From NCBI GenBank assembly GCA_026075535.2, contig AP026542.1, positions 496,001 through 560,000 of the forward strand: 64,000 nucleotides of DNA, read 5' to 3'. The notes below the pieces were generated by a model. The model did no database searches. It was not told the origin of the DNA and was given only the letters and a program-made list of their open reading frames with translations. The position numbers were made by a program, and so were the translations under genes. Source of the stretch: Tricholoma matsutake (Eukaryota; Basidiomycota; Agaricomycetes; Agaricales; Tricholomataceae). Positions 10,395 through 23,659 of this stretch are shown here, in pieces; the stretch's first letter is position 1; each line of letters starts with the position of its first letter.

Positions 10395-12131
10395 TCATTC
10401 AATGTCAGTGTCCATCATCTCATCAGGGCTAGACAACCAAGTCTCATCGACATAACTGAAGTCTGCAGGAGTGTAGATCAGCAGAGTGAAGTCCACAGGA
10501 AGGTAGGTTGGCAAAGTGATACGAGAAGGAGTGGGGTTCTCTGTCTATGATATGCCAATGGAATCTTCTACATCAGAATTGGCCTTGGCATCGGATTCAC
10601 CATTAGATCCAGTCTCTGAGGATGACAGAAAAGCATCTGCAGCATCAGATGCAGTGGGGAAAGCAGCCATATTTGAGGATGATAGGATGGCATCAGCCTC
10701 ATCTGTCAAAGTTGGATTGGCGGCTGGAGATGAGGAGGTAGAATTGGAAAGATAAAAGGGAGCAGCATCAAAGCCAGTCAGGGAACCTGTAGGGGAAGAC
10801 AATGACTGATCATTGTCACCCTGCCATGCCATGGCTGCCTGAAAGGCAGTGGGCTGATCTGCACTTGACACATCACCTTCGCCTTGCCAAACCATAGCAG
10901 CAAACAAGGCAGTGGGCTGGCTGGCTTCTGCATTGGGCAAGGCATTGGGGACAGGAGCAGGAGAGGGAGCAGGAGAAGCAGTGGGGCCAGGAAGCAATGA
11001 ATCGTCTGCTCTGTCACCTGATACAGTGGGTGGTCAACCATAGGCATTGGATGCAACTGTCAAGACCATTGGTGTGCTCAACCACTCCTTTCTTCCCTTC
11101 ACACCATCAGGCAGAGACAACCCATACCCAGAATGCTGTTGTTTGCCACTGCTCTTGGTCTTCTCATTAGCACCCAAAACATCATTTTCTGTGATGTTGA
11201 CACCCCAGGTCTACTTGTAGGAGCCAGAGGGAAGGGACTTTAGGCACTCAAGTTCCACCTGTGCATTTGCTGCCACCAGTTCCAATTTTCTTACTGCTGT
11301 TTGCCTTGAAGGTTGCCCAGCATGTTGAGGGGGTTTTGATCCTGTTGCCAAAGCCTGTGGTTCAACCTGGAGCTCCTTCAGCAGGGCAAGCTCATGAACT
11401 TGGTGTAATGCTGCTGCTTTCCTGACATTGGTGTTCAATGCAGCATCTGCTAATGATTCACAACCATCTATAAAGTGAAGTGTACTGCACATTTCATGCA
11501 GCATATCATTCATGAGACCCCAGAGGTTCAGCAATCAGCAGCGGGAGTGGCAATGGCTTGGGAAGCGGGAGTGGGCAAGTCAGATTCAGTGAAGTACTGC
11601 TTATGGTGATCAAGGCACTGATCCAGGGTGTCGATGCCCATAATGCTGTCCACTGCTGGTTCACTATGATGTCTCCACCAATCCAGGGCATATGAGGGCA
11701 CTAGACTGCTTGTAAGTTTGGGGGTGACACCATCATCCAACATGGCCAAGAGGGATGGATGGAATCCGAGTGGTAGGTGGTCAAAGTTCACCTCAGCAAG
11801 ACTGTCAGCCAATGAACAAAGCAGGATAGTCACCTCAAACACCAGGCTGATTGATGTGGTGAAGCTGATTTGAGACATGATGCACAGCTGCAATATTTTT
11901 CAGTGACAAATCTCTTACTTGATTCATAAAAGATCTGCTTACAAGATCACAATATAGAATCTTTTGCATCCATTTTTGCTTTAAGACATTTGCCCCTTGG
12001 ATGTGCAACAGGACTTGATGGAAACAGGACTCTGCATACCAAACAATCTGCTGTGTATGCATTTGGAGTGCACCTTTCAGCCCCAATTGTAAAGAAAAAG
12101 GGCTGAAGACTGAGAGACATTTATTTGACAT
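10395..12131 (-). pseudogene. KDZ accessory gene A (unknown function)
   Basis: This minus-strand multi-exon frame can be traced from an ATG at 12131, only about 33 bp after the transposase stop, to a TGA at 10395-10397. Visible parts: a helical segment around 12131-11940; after an intron (gtaagag...ttgcag), a segment with FDHLPLGFHPSLLAML and ALDWWRHHSEPAVDS; an Ala/Leu-rich coiled-coil-like segment (11500-11210); two imperfect repeats of FxAAMxWQGxxD (10900-10800); a Ser/Asp-rich stretch; and a tail ending SSPDEMMDTDIE. Internal TAG and TGA codons interrupt it. I do not recognise the family; carriage inside the element suggests a transposition or silencing-related accessory role (inference only). 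Confidence 0.45.
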
Positions 12132-12164
12132 GTTGATTGTGGTTAGAGATCAAGATGATCAAGT

Positions 12165-15100
12165 TTACATAATAGAGGGTCCTAGAGGGGAGATGTAATC
12201 GACATTTGCTGATATAAACACAGTGTCAGTCCTGAACACTAATTCACACCATAAAGCCTGCTGATGGTTAGCACAGGCTAGGGGGCCAGGCAAGGTATTC
12301 TCTGAGTGCGAGGCTGACTGCCACCATTCACTGTGATAAATGAAATACCACACAGTCCACTGCATTTCATACATGACCAGCAGAAATTCCTCCTTCCATC
12401 TATGTCTCTGAGCCCGTGAGTGAAGCCAATGTACTCACCTGACTATCCAAGAAGTTCAGTGCAATGCAAACAAATAGCCACAAAATAGATGTACATTCCC
12501 AGAATTGATTGGTGGGACTGGGAGCAGGGCTGTTAAAGGAAATGGGAGCAGGGACAGTCCCAGGAGCAGTCACGGGAGTGGGTACAGCAGCCACAGCAGC
12601 CACAGCAGCATCGGGGAAGGCAGTAACACCAGTCCAAATGTGAGAATTATGCCAAATTGAGGACAGACAAATATTAGTGGAGCCTGGCATATTTGGGTTC
12701 AGAATAGCTGTGCTAGCATTGAGGTCATCCTTTTTTAACTGCTGAAACATATTTAAGGTGTCAGTGTCACAATCCAGTGCCACCAATCTGCTTCAGCAAT
12801 GGTTATACATTCGGGAATGCAGGGCAATTTTGTTAACCAACTCCTGGACAGTGGCTCGTGTTCATGTGCGAACTACCTTTCTCGGGGCCACTTGAATAAT
12901 GTGTGAATATTGAAATGACTTGTCCACAATGAGCTCCCACAGCTGATGCAGGAGTCGTCTTGCCTGACCCTTCCTGAGCTGAATCCCCACCTCCACCAGA
13001 GGGCCATTAAATGGGAGGTATATTTGTTGCTCCTTGACTGGAATAGCATTTCTGTCTGCTGGAAGATGTGAAGGCCCCAATGCTGTAGGTGTGTCTTTGT
13101 CTGAAGGGTCTAAGTCATCAGAGTTGTCAACATTGTAATGGCTGATTTGTGATGGAACAATGTCATGGTTGGCAACATTGGCAGCATTTTGTAAATCTGT
13201 TAAGGTTTCCATGTGGGATGTGAGAACTTCCCTTTCCCTTTCAACAGGTTGCATGTCAGAAACATTTGGTGAGGTACCAAGTCAGCGGACTTTGTCTCCT
13301 AATTCAATCCTGGTGTATGCCAACAATGGGTTGTGATATATGAATATGTTAGGCAGTACTTACTGCATTTGTTGAATGATGATCGGGAAATCAATCCACT
13401 CCTCAACCGCAGATTGAACTGGTGCTGGTGCCACTCCCATTGCCGATGCCATTGCCATTCCCACTCCCACTCACAATCCCCGAGTGGCATAGATATCCAT
13501 GGCCTTAACATCTGTCAGCCTGAGCAATTCTGCTGCAGTCACTTCATCCTCCCATCTTTTGACCACCTGTTGACCAAATGCTGCTGTAAGGTCAGCATGG
13601 TGCTTGCCAAGTTGCATGGAGATCTCAAGGGCTTCTTGAGATTTTGCACACAGCATAGTGGTCATGCCAAGCATTTTCTTGTGATTTGAGTCTGTAGCAT
13701 GATTGTTGAGCATTTCTGCCCAATGTGGCAAGGTCACTGTCCTGACTGTTGGGGAAATGGAATTCAGTGATGACCACAGGGACTCTAGCATTTCTCCTGC
13801 TATGATGCCAGAACCTGGAATGAAAGATGGAGCATAGCAAAAAAAGCATTCATCCTTGTGACCATGTACATGCATAAACCCAATGGCCTGGTCAATGGTC
13901 AGGTCAGCTGGAAGATGTTGACCAATGCACTCCAGAAGGTAGATGATGTACTGGCAGACAATGTCATAAATCAGCATTACTCCCTGTTGAGGGTCAACCC
14001 TGGTAGTCTTCAGTGCTTGAAGGAAAGCAAAGTCAACATTCTTTTGCTGTTCTCCCCAGAACAAGTCTACCAATGCATTGGGTGCGTAACATCCATGTTG
14101 CGCACATGCAATGGCAGCTACTCCAGTCCTATCACATGCCTTCAATGCCAGAAAAGCATTCACAATGGCTAGGAATTTATTTTTGCAAGGTGCCTTCTGC
14201 AAAAGGGGCACAGATCAGATCAGATCAGATCAGATTGGGAGCAGGTACAGGAGCGGGGGCAGGAACCACCACAGCCACAGCCACAGGAATGGCAGCAGCA
14301 GTGGCGAGGGAAGTGTACTTACTATTAATCATTCTATGGCATCTTGGAGAAACTGCTTGTATTCAGCCTGATTTGGGGCCATCCCAGCTCCATTCCATAG
14401 CCATATATCAGTATCAGAGTTTTTCTGCTGAACATGGTCAGCTTTGAAATTGCCATCAGCCACAAATATGTGTTTGAAAACAAATCTAAGGTGTAATATC
14501 ATTTTAGAGACCACTGCACAAAGCAGGTGCTTAATCACCCACTGGTTCTCATTGTCCTTCCAATTTTCCAGTATATTTATGCCTACTTGAGGACAAGCTG
14601 GACAGAAGTCGGCGAGTGATCCTGGTTCAGGTTTCAATGGATCTTTTTGATTGTGACCATACCCAGCCCACTTCAATCTTTTCATCCAACACCATAAGTG
14701 GGACATGTGCTGAAGCTCATGGTAGAGGTTGACCACTTCTGCAGGCCTCATTGGCAATGTGACACACCGAATCAATTGGTAAAACTTGTAGTCTGATGCC
14801 TTCAATTCCAGATTACAGAGCTGAAAATGATCCAGGACATGAACAGTGAAAAGAGTGCATATTTTGTTGAAGCTGGTGGGTAGCAAGTTACTGCTTACCA
14901 GGTCCAAGGGAATTCTGTGCTCCCCTTGACACTGGCAGGTAACCATTGCTAAGTGATGTATTCCATTTGTATGCACAACACAGATGTAACTGTTGTTCAA
15001 GGCATCGGCAGTGGGTGGTCTGAATGTCATATCAGCATCAGCATCGGGAGTGGGAGTGGGAGCAGCATCAGTCCTCATGTGTTCAGCTGTTTCAGTAGCA

Positions 15101-16771
15101 TTAGGCAAATATGGATCAAACCTGTGGATGTCTTCATCAGCATGTTCAACTTCATGTGCATCATCGCCATCAAAGAAGTCTTGTAGGCTATCATCAACAT
15201 ATGTATTGTGAGCTTGAATCAGAGGCTCATCAAGGGAATCAAAAAATGCTTCATCGTCCCCCACTTCATCTTCTGTTGCCATTGCTGTTGCCACTCCAGA
15301 CTCGTGATATGGGGCTGATGCTGATTGATGTGATGAAGGCCGATGCTGATCATCACCTTCCCAATTGGCCAACTCTTGTTCTGCTTTATCCTTCATGTCC
15401 TCAAATGTTTCCAGACATTCCACTTGGAACTGAAGAGCATTGCAAATCAGCTGATCTGTCTGGTGCTGAACTAAGAGGTATGTGCCAACCTCCCATAACT
15501 CAGCCCTGCAAATGTGCATGCCAGTCCATGATTCAATGCAATGGAAGGGATTTTGCCTGTGTGTTACCTGCATACATGTTTGGCAAAGCATTCTTCCTAG
15601 TGAACAATTGATGCATCTCCAAATTGCCTGTTTATTGAATGAACAGTGGTTGCAAACTTGTTTTTTGATTGACCATGCCTGCCAAGACAGGGATGCTTGC
15701 AGCAGTTCATCTATTTGTCTGACAAACTCCAAGACATAGTCTTGCTGCCTCTGTTATTTGTACATGAGCCTCGGTAATAGTGTTTGAAAGTCTGGTCCGG
15801 TCTGGTTTTTTGGACCCCAGAAGGGGCAACCATGAACTGGACTGGTCCATACATTTTTCAAATTTAGGGCAACTGGCCACCAAACCAACTACAACTGGTC
15901 CACATCGGTTCAGTTGCCCAGTCTTTTCATATATCCAACTAAATATTAATAAAACATACAATGTAGTGTATTATTTGTTCAGTGAATGATTCCAGGAAAA
16001 ACCCATGAGTCAGGGTGACCTGACTCATGGGTTTTCTCCACAATAATCCATACAAAATACACAGGAGATCTGAGGTGCTCTGCCTTTGTGCTCATCACAG
16101 GGAAAACCTGTGAGTCAGGGTGACCTGAGGCATGGCCCAAGCCAGGTTTTGTTGTGTATTTTTTCCAGTGAATGATCATGGGTTTTTCCCATGATAATCC
16201 ATACAAACTACACAGGCAATCTGAGGTGCTCTGCCTTTTCTTGAAGCATTTTGAATAGACTGATGGTCTGGTTGTAGACTGGTTTAGACCAGTCTTTTGC
16301 AGTTCAACTACTAATCTACCAATGAGATGGACTGACAACTGGACCACTTTTGAACCCGCTAGGACCACAACTGCAGTCCATGTAGGACCAGTTGCAGTCC
16401 AGTTCAGTTGTCGGTCTTTTTGCGGTCCTATGGACCAGCCTTTCAAACACTACTTGGTAAGTCAATCAATGTCAGAAACTGACCATGCCGATCCATGGCC
16501 AAACCGGCTCATCGGCCACCTGAGGTTCTTGCATATCCCATTCTGGAGCAAGACCTGGATTGTCATGGATACCAGCTGAACTCAATTCACCATGTTCTTC
16601 TGTAACTGGAGGCAAGGTAACCTTGATACACTTTGTTTTTGGTCCATGTCTTGTGTTGACCTCAACTTCCTTATGTGTGAAAGTATCCACTGCACCATCA
16701 TCATCCTCATGCAGGGTGGCATTGTTCTTTGATCTTCTCTTTTGCTTGTAAGGAGCTCTTGTCAGGCTCAT
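12165..16771 (-). pseudogene. KDZ transposase with CxC2-type cysteine cluster
   Basis: The first exon (16771 down to about 16480) is a basic N-terminal region. The next, 15732-14329, carries EFVRQIDELL, the Cys cluster CNHC...CINC...CQTC...H (CxC2-like) and the first acidic catalytic motif FVADGNFKADHV. Exon 14187-13475 holds ACAQHGC, IYDIVCQY (catalytic Asp), HVHGHKDECF and the GEMLESLW block with the likely catalytic Glu. Later exons (13430-13378, 13326-12484, 12434-12165) hold LNPNMPGS and a C-terminal helix starting VHWLHSRAQRHRW. Introns are GT-AG; several are G-rich. In-frame TGA codons at 14329-14331, 13282-13284, 12862-12864 and 12793-12795 disable it although the catalytic motifs survive. 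A MITE sits in the first intron. Confidence 0.88.
15778..16452. mobile_element. hAT-like MITE inside an intron of the KDZ gene (675 bp)
   Basis: The termini are TAGTGTTTGAAAGTCTGG and CCAGCCTTTCAAACACTA. The flanks are ctcggtaa (15770-15777) and cttggtaa (16453-16460), an 8-bp TSD with one CpG-to-TpG change. Removing it restores a short intron (gtcagttt...aataacag, minus strand) between transposase exons. Inside is a partial tandem duplication (15978-16098 and 16170-16241) and a perfect 15-nt stem around 16008-16040 (aacccatgagtca / tgactcatgggtt). Confidence 0.88.
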
Positions 16772-17865
16772 GATGATTGGGGGGAACCAATTGTGTTGAT
16801 GGGCTATTTATTGTACTATTGACCTCGTGTTATCCTCATGTGATCCTCATGCCAAATGACAAGTGAAGCCAATGGCAAGGACAATTCCTTCCTCCACATC
16901 AATCCCCTCCAATGCCACCTGAGCCATCAGAGAACCCAGGACACAGACAGTACTAGAAGGGGAGCTGATATATGGTCAAAGAGCAGAAGATCATCAAGCC
17001 TTATCAAGATGGATTCCAATCGCAGGAATCAAAAGCTGCCTGAGTGCAAATACTCAAGACTGACATTCTCCCCACCATCTTTGATTACTGGGCATCAATT
17101 GAGATGAACCCAATAGATCCAGAGGAGAGTTGCATGCATGCCAAGGTGGGCTATCATCCCATTCAATGTTGTATTATTGATCACATTGCCAGGAACTAAC
17201 AAGCTGGCTTTCGAACAACTGGCAAATGATGAAAGGCTCCTCAAGAAAGTCAAACAACTTCAAAGTGAAGCGATCAGAAGTGATCTGGAACTTACACCAG
17301 GACTGAGTTTGGAAAGAGATCGGAGATATGTTAGGTGTTGAGGATGTGTCCACAAGTATGCCTGGATGGTTCCAGAACTGACTGCCAGCCATCAAGAGGG
17401 TTTTTGAAAGCAGACTGCGGAGGATAAGGCAGTGCTTGAGGCCAAGCAGGAGAAAATGGAGGGGGAAGGTTATCCAGAGAAAATGAAGTGAATGTATGTT
17501 AACCCATTCCCATGGCTGTGGCCGCTGCTGCTGCCAATGATGTTATTGATGTTTTGCAGTCAAGCAGACAAGAACCTGGTTAAGTGTGTGGAGGAGACTG
17601 CATGACAACAGTGGCTAGAAATGGGGGTGCTGTCTGTGACATTCATGGCCTACACTGCTAAGGAGTGACATGGGTAACCCTTGGGTATAATTTCCTGTAC
17701 CAGTACCCATACCTGTGAACACCATACCCATATGGATATGGGTGCAGTATTTATCATGGGTTTGCTCAGGTTACCCAGGAGTGGTCCCATGTCTGTTGGC
17801 ACCCACTATCCACCCTGCAAGCAGTGGCTCACAGCAGCAGTGATGGGTGCCGGATTGCTGCTTGT
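16772..17865. other. Intergenic part of the KDZ element, no gene assigned
   Basis: Open frames at 16856-17107 and 17138-17341 (plus) show some natural composition but no motif I know. At 17660-17801 a short element-like segment begins gacatgggtaaccc and ends ggttacccaggag..cccatgtc, an inverted repeat of about 140 bp; similar acccatacc words recur at 29140-29273. The last 60 bp before the gypsy LTR (ccaccctgcaagcagtggctc) resemble the ccaccccatgagcagtggctc repeat found at 28664 and, inverted, near 40700-41000. Confidence 0.4.
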
Positions 17866-18048
17866 TGATAGGTCCACTTTGGCAGCTGAGCTCTGAAAAC
17901 GATACATCACACTCAGACACATTTGTCATAATGTCCTACAATTTCACAAATGCTTACAAACACCTACAAATGCACAAAACAACGACATGACACTTCGAAA
18001 TGTTTTGAAAGACTTTGTACTGTTTCGAGCAACTTTGGCTGCCATATT
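17866..18048 (+). repeat. Truncated 5' LTR of the gypsy element
   Basis: It starts TGATAGGTCCACTTTGG and matches the 3' LTR (27397 onward) for about 180 bp with scattered transitions, then diverges abruptly at attcttac. Roughly 790 bp of LTR plus the primer-binding site are absent, so the copy cannot be reverse-transcribed normally. Confidence 0.85.
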
Positions 18049-18353
18049 CTTACATTTCATCACCTAATCCATCTTGAATCTCCTGGCTTAGGCCAACACA
18101 AGCCAGAAACCTCTGAATCAATACTTCCCATGCCTTCAAATCTCTCAAACAATCAGGAGATATCCTAATTTGAGTAACTGAAGCAGAATCAACACATTGT
18201 TGACTATTTCCCTCACCCATTCCATTGTCTTTGTCATCATCATCTACCTCTTCATCCTCAGCTTCTACCTCGTCATTCATATTTCTGAATACTTCGACAC
18301 TGCTACCCTCTATCACCCAAGTCCTAACCCCTACTCCAAGAGCTATCATACTC

Positions 18354-19302
18354 ATGACTACACAAACTACTATGCCAGCTTGTGGTCACTCCATGGCTTC
18401 AAAGTTTGATCCTACTCAGCCTCGAGAACTTCACAGATACTTTAACAAATGTGAAATGCTGTTTCCAGCATGCAGAATTACTGATTCCGAAGATATGAAG
18501 AAGCATGCCTGTCGATACATTGACATCGATACTTCTGAACTTTGGGAATCAATCCCAGAATATGACACAGGGGTTTCATTCAATGAATTTCATACTGCTA
18601 TTCACAAGTTGTACCCTGGATCCGAAGACAACCGCAAGTGGTCAATTGCTGATATGGATAAGCTTATCGGTGAACAACTTCACATTGGTATCTATGATGC
18701 AAATGAATTAGGATTATATTACAGGTCCTTCCACAATATCACTAAATTCCTCACCATGAAAAATTGACTTTCAGCCACCAAACAAAGCAGGGCTTTCATT
18801 CGCGGCTTTCAACCAGGATTATGGACACAAATTGGCTGTCTCCAACTCAAATTCCCCGATCATTACCCAGATGACCCTTATCCTCTTGATGACATCGATG
18901 CTGCTGCAAAATTTGTTTTAGCAGGCACCACATCCTTGTGAACTCCCTCAGCCTCAACTTCCCAAGCCACATCCTCATCTTTGACTTTGACATCTATCCC
19001 CACTACTTCCACATTGTTGCCACAAATCAAACAGAGGATTTATCTGCAATCCTGATAAATTCATGACCACTCTCATCACTGCCTCAACAGGAGCTCAACC
19101 CAACAATAACAATAACAATTCCCCCTGTGTTAATCAAGGGTTTCACCAGGAACAACTTGAAAATCTAGTCTGTATTTTCTGTGGTCTTTTGGGACACTTC
19201 ATTAGCAATTGTTTAGTCTGTCAAATGTATATTAACAATGGAAAGTGCAAGAAGAACACTGAAGGAAAGGTCATGCTTTCAAATGGACAGTTCACACCAT
19301 GA
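18354..19302 (+). pseudogene. gypsy gag with CCHC zinc knuckle
   Basis: From an ATG at 18354 (the open frame extends upstream to 18225) the product has FDPTQPRELHRYF, a helical capsid-like region and YPGSEDNRKWSIADMD. TGA codons at 18765-18767 and 18939-18941 keep frame and are best explained as CGA. A frameshift near 19040 leads to the nucleocapsid part with CIFCGLLGHFISNC (C-x2-C-x4-H-x4-C). This is the structural Gag protein of the retroelement; it is not functional as it stands. Confidence 0.8.
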
Positions 19303-19383
19303 GACATTCCTGGGTGTTGTATCAAAGATCACATCAATGAGTGGATTTGTTGAAACCCGGACATAAATATTGTCCCCGCCCTC

Positions 19384-20550
19384 ATGTACAGCATCACACC
19401 TTCCCCCACTACAGCTCCCTCTCCTAGGGGGATCTACCAGATCACTGACATGAATACAGCAGCCAATATTCATATTGCTCACTTAAAACAGGAATTATAT
19501 GCCTTACAAAGTGGCCAAAACTTCGCTAGACACAAACCCAGCCCAATTGCAGCCCCTGTAGTTCAACCATCAATTTCATCTGTGGCTCCATCAGCAGTAC
19601 CAGTCGTGCTTCCCGCTCCAACTGTCGCTCCTCCTTCTATATTATCTACTGTGACCAAACCACCTACATCTAATATAGCACCAGCAACGGCTTTGCAGAC
19701 AACTTTGAATTTGCAACCCACCCAAAATTTGCAACCTCCCGTGAGTTTGCAACCCCCAGTCTATCCTTATGCTGCAGCATCGGAGAACACTTACCTACCA
19801 CCTCACAAATGAAACTTCTCTACTAGTAAAGGTAAAGAATGCAACGGTCCTTCATACTACACAGTAGCCCCCATTCAGAACAACAAAATCACTGAGGACA
19901 TATTTTCATGTTTGATGAAAACACTGATTGTCACCCTCACTACGAAAGAACTTCTTTCATTATCACCTGAAGTTCATGCAAAATGGAAGGAACAGCTAAT
20001 TCCATGTTGCATTCTGAATCAGGATGGAAACAATGTGGAGCACCTCGTCAATGAAGAGGTACTTATGATCAACAACCCATATGAAACTTATATCAGCTCT
20101 CTTTGAATCAGCGATATTCCTAAACCCTTTGTTGCTGCAAAGGAATCTCACTTGATCAGATCAGTTATGATGAATGTCAATGGTAGAAACCCTGTCAAAA
20201 GTGTAGTTGATCCCGGTTCCTCAATTATTGCTATGTCCGAAGAAGTCTGCCACAAACTAGGTCTTGCATATGATCCTTCCATCCACATTCTGCTTCAATC
20301 AGCTAATGGTGGCATTAATGAAAGTTTAGGATTAGCATGAAATGTCACTTGCAAAGTTGGCATGATCACAATCTACATGCAGATTCATATAATCTGAAAC
20401 CCAGCCTACGACATCCTACTTGGTCAACCCTTCGACATAGTCACCGAAAGCACCATCAAAAACTGGAGCGATGAATCTCAGACAATCACTATTTATGATC
20501 CTAACTTGACACGCTCCTCTACCATTCCAACCTTCCCTAGGGTGATGAAA
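19384..20550 (+). pseudogene. gypsy linker and aspartic protease
   Basis: A Pro/Ala/Gln-rich linker (19384-19812, with repeated NLQPP-like units) is followed by the protease: NVNGRNPVKSVVDPGSSI carries the Asp-x-Gly-Ser active-site motif (here DPGS), and a downstream YDILLGQPF block is the typical second conserved region. TGA codons at about 19810, 20104, 20338 and 20394 interrupt the frame; each would read as Arg if CGA. It would process Gag-Pol in an active element. Confidence 0.75.
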
Positions 20551-21346
20551 CATTGAAAGGTAGTTCATGAGGATTTTCGCTATTAGAGGATGATATTTTG
20601 GAGACTGAACAGTGTGCATTCATCATTTCTTTTGACCATTTGAATTCTTCTGTATTTATCGAATGCACTGCAAACATTCCCACCTTTGAATCCTCGCCTT
20701 CTTCGAATGCCACTACTACTTTGAATATTATTGCCCAGCTCTATTTGACAGCTAGTGAACAGTATGTTACATTTTTATTGGTCTCAATGTCCCCTTCTAT
20801 GCCAGATTCATCTATATATTCCACACCCTATCTATCCTCCAATTCTCTATATCCTGCCTTTGCAGCCACTAAGAAGAAGTACAAGCCTGTCACATTGAAA
20901 GTGCGACCAGTCATCACCAACCTTCCTGATCGATTTTGCATTACTTGCACGATCACAGGGGATCCTCTCAAAGAAATGCCAAAACTTAATCCTAAACCTC
21001 CAACATTTTTGCCATCTTTCTGATACACCCTCAAATGTAAAGTGATTATCAATAATAATCATCCCAGTGATTTCCTTTGGCCTGAAGAAAGAAAACTCAT
21101 GCACAATTTTATTCGAAATCACAAAACCGGTTTTGCATGGGCTGAACAAGAACAAGGAAGTTTTCGCCCCAACTTCTTCCCTCTGATCAAATTCCCCCTT
21201 GTTCCACACACCCCTTGGATCGAATGAAACATCCCTATTCCACCAGGAATCTATGATGAGGTTTGCGCTATGCTCAAGAAGAAAATAGAAGCAGGCATCT
21301 ACAAATCATTGAACTTGTCTTATTGGTCATGTTGGTTTTGCATTGA

Positions 21347-22347
21347 TGATGCTCAACCCAGAAACTCAACCAAAACCAACTAAACTGGTCTTAGGAGATA
21401 TAACATGAGTCAGAGTAAGGTTGCGAGGTAGTACTGAGTATCACTGTGCTATGCAAAGGCCAGCAAATGTACTGTAAAACATTGTGAAGCAGTATTAGGC
21501 TGTGCAAAGTTCTGCAAAGCCGTCTAAAGTAGCACAAAACACTACAAAGCATTCTGAAATGATACGAAAGAGTTTAGCAGTGATGTGAAGGAGTTCAAGA
21601 ATCTCTGAAATGGTTTAACAAGTTTGGTAGATGGTGACAATAGTTAAAGGTGAGGTAAGAGACGATGACACAGTAGATAGACGATTGATGAAGGTTTTGA
21701 GAAACTTATGTAGCAAAATGACGTAGTTCACAGAGTACTTGAGCGAGTTCGGACTAAGACTGGGCTAAGACTCAAGAGTTAAACCCTTAAGCCAGACAAT
21801 AGGTGATGTGGGAAGACAATTTCTTGTTGTATCAACAGTAAATACACCAAACTATATATGTTTTAGAGAGATAGTACTAAAAAGGTAAAAGGCCATGAGG
21901 CAAAACATGTGGTAAACATCAGGCAGTGAACAAGGTGTCGAAATCACGAAGTAAATTAGAAAATGATAAGAAAGAAACATGCCATATACATGATATATCG
22001 AATTTCCTTGTCTTGTGGTTCCAATAAATCATGAATATGTTGAAAAGTGCCTTGATGCGCACTAAGTTGCTAGCCGTTGTGTCTCCTCATGTTTGTAGTG
22101 GCGGGAACACGATGCATTAGTGTGTGTAATGGTGGGAACATGTGTTTGAGGTTTGGTATGATAGGAATACAGTGGCCAAAGTTGTTCAAAATGGTTCAAA
22201 GTCTTTCAAAATATTTCAAAGTGTCATTTCATTGTTTCATGTGTTTGTAGGTACTCATAAGCATTTGTGAAATTGTAGGACTTTGGAAGGAGGTGTCCGA
22301 GTGTGATTTCTTGTTCTCAGAGCTCTGCTGCCATAGTGGGCCTATCA
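21347..22347 (-). repeat. Reverse-oriented LTR of the same gypsy family inside pol
   Basis: It begins TGATGCTCAACCCAGAAACT and ends GGGCCTATCA, the reverse complement of the 27397-28373 LTR along its full length (about 1.0 kb). The RT frame resumes directly on the other side (TGC ATT / GTC ATG), showing it is an insertion. A 5-bp TSD is not clear (attga versus gcgtc). It is probably a solo LTR from a second family member that later lost its body by LTR recombination. Confidence 0.85.
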
Positions 22348-23659
22348 GCGTCATGAAGAAAGATGGCAAAGCACTTCACTCAGTCCATGGTCTCGAGCAA
22401 CGTAACAAAGTCACTATACAGCACTCTGGTGTTGTTCCAATCCCCGAACATTTAGCAGAACAGTTCGGAGGATGCACTTGTGGAGGAATGCTAGGCCTCT
22501 ATGTTGCCTTCGATGAATGAAAGGTAGCCAAATCATTGCGAGACCTTACTACCTTTCAAACACCTTTCGGAGCACTTCACATAGTCACTCTACCAATGGG
22601 TTGGACCAACTCAGTGCCCATCATGCACGACGACATTTTGCTTATCCTACAACCTAAGATTCCCCATGTTACAATCCCCTACATCGATGATGCACCTATC
22701 AAAGGTCCGAAATGATGCTACTCACTCCCCAGTGGAGGCTACGAAACTATTTGCAGAACCCAGGAATTTGTCGTTTCATTTGGGAATACTTTGAAAATCT
22801 CAATCTTGTTGTCCAATGCATGAAATATTGTGGAGGGACATTCTCAGGGCCCAAGCTATTCCTTTGCATCCCTGAAATCACTGTTTTAGGCCATCATTGC
22901 AAGATTGAAGGTCGTATGGCCAACCTGACTCGGATCGATGCAATCAGCAATGGGGACCTTGTCAAAGTCTCACTGAAGTAAAAGCCTTCTTAGGAACCAT
23001 TGGAGTTTGTTGCATTTTCATACAGAATTTCACTAAACGAGCATCTGCTCTTATCAACCTCACATGTAAGAATGTTCCATTCAAATTTGGTCAAACACAA
23101 ATCACAACACAAGAAGATCTCAAACTCACTCTCATCACTTCTCCCACAATTCATGCAATCGACTACACCTCAAATGCACCCGTCATCCTATCAGTCGACA
23201 CTTCACACATTGCTGTTGGATTTTTCTTGGCTCAGTGCAACCCCAAAAATCTTTGTAAACACTATTACAGTCACTTCAGATCTATCATGCTCAATGCCCG
23301 TGAATCTCACTTTTTGCAACCCAATTTAGAACTCTATGGACTCTATCCTGTGCTTGGCACACTTCGATTGTACATTATCGGTATTCAAAATCTCATTGTC
23401 AAAGTCGATGCCAGGTACATTAAAGGTATGCTAGCGAATCCCAACATTGCACCAAGCATGAGCATTAATTGATGGATTGTATCCATTCTTACCTTCCATT
23501 TTACGCTTGTACATGTCACTGGAATGCATCATGGTCCAGATGGACTTTTGCGATGTCCTCTACAAGATGGAGATGATGCCCAACCCGTGGATGGGTCCTT
23601 CGAAGATTGAATCGACCGATTACATGGTTTCATGCATCAAAACAGCCCACTTATGACTC

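Noticed and set aside
18050..18355. Acidic minus-strand ORF over the gypsy gag start
   Set aside because: It is opposite a Ser-rich gag leader (TCATCA-type codons), which automatically gives Asp/Glu-rich antisense translation.
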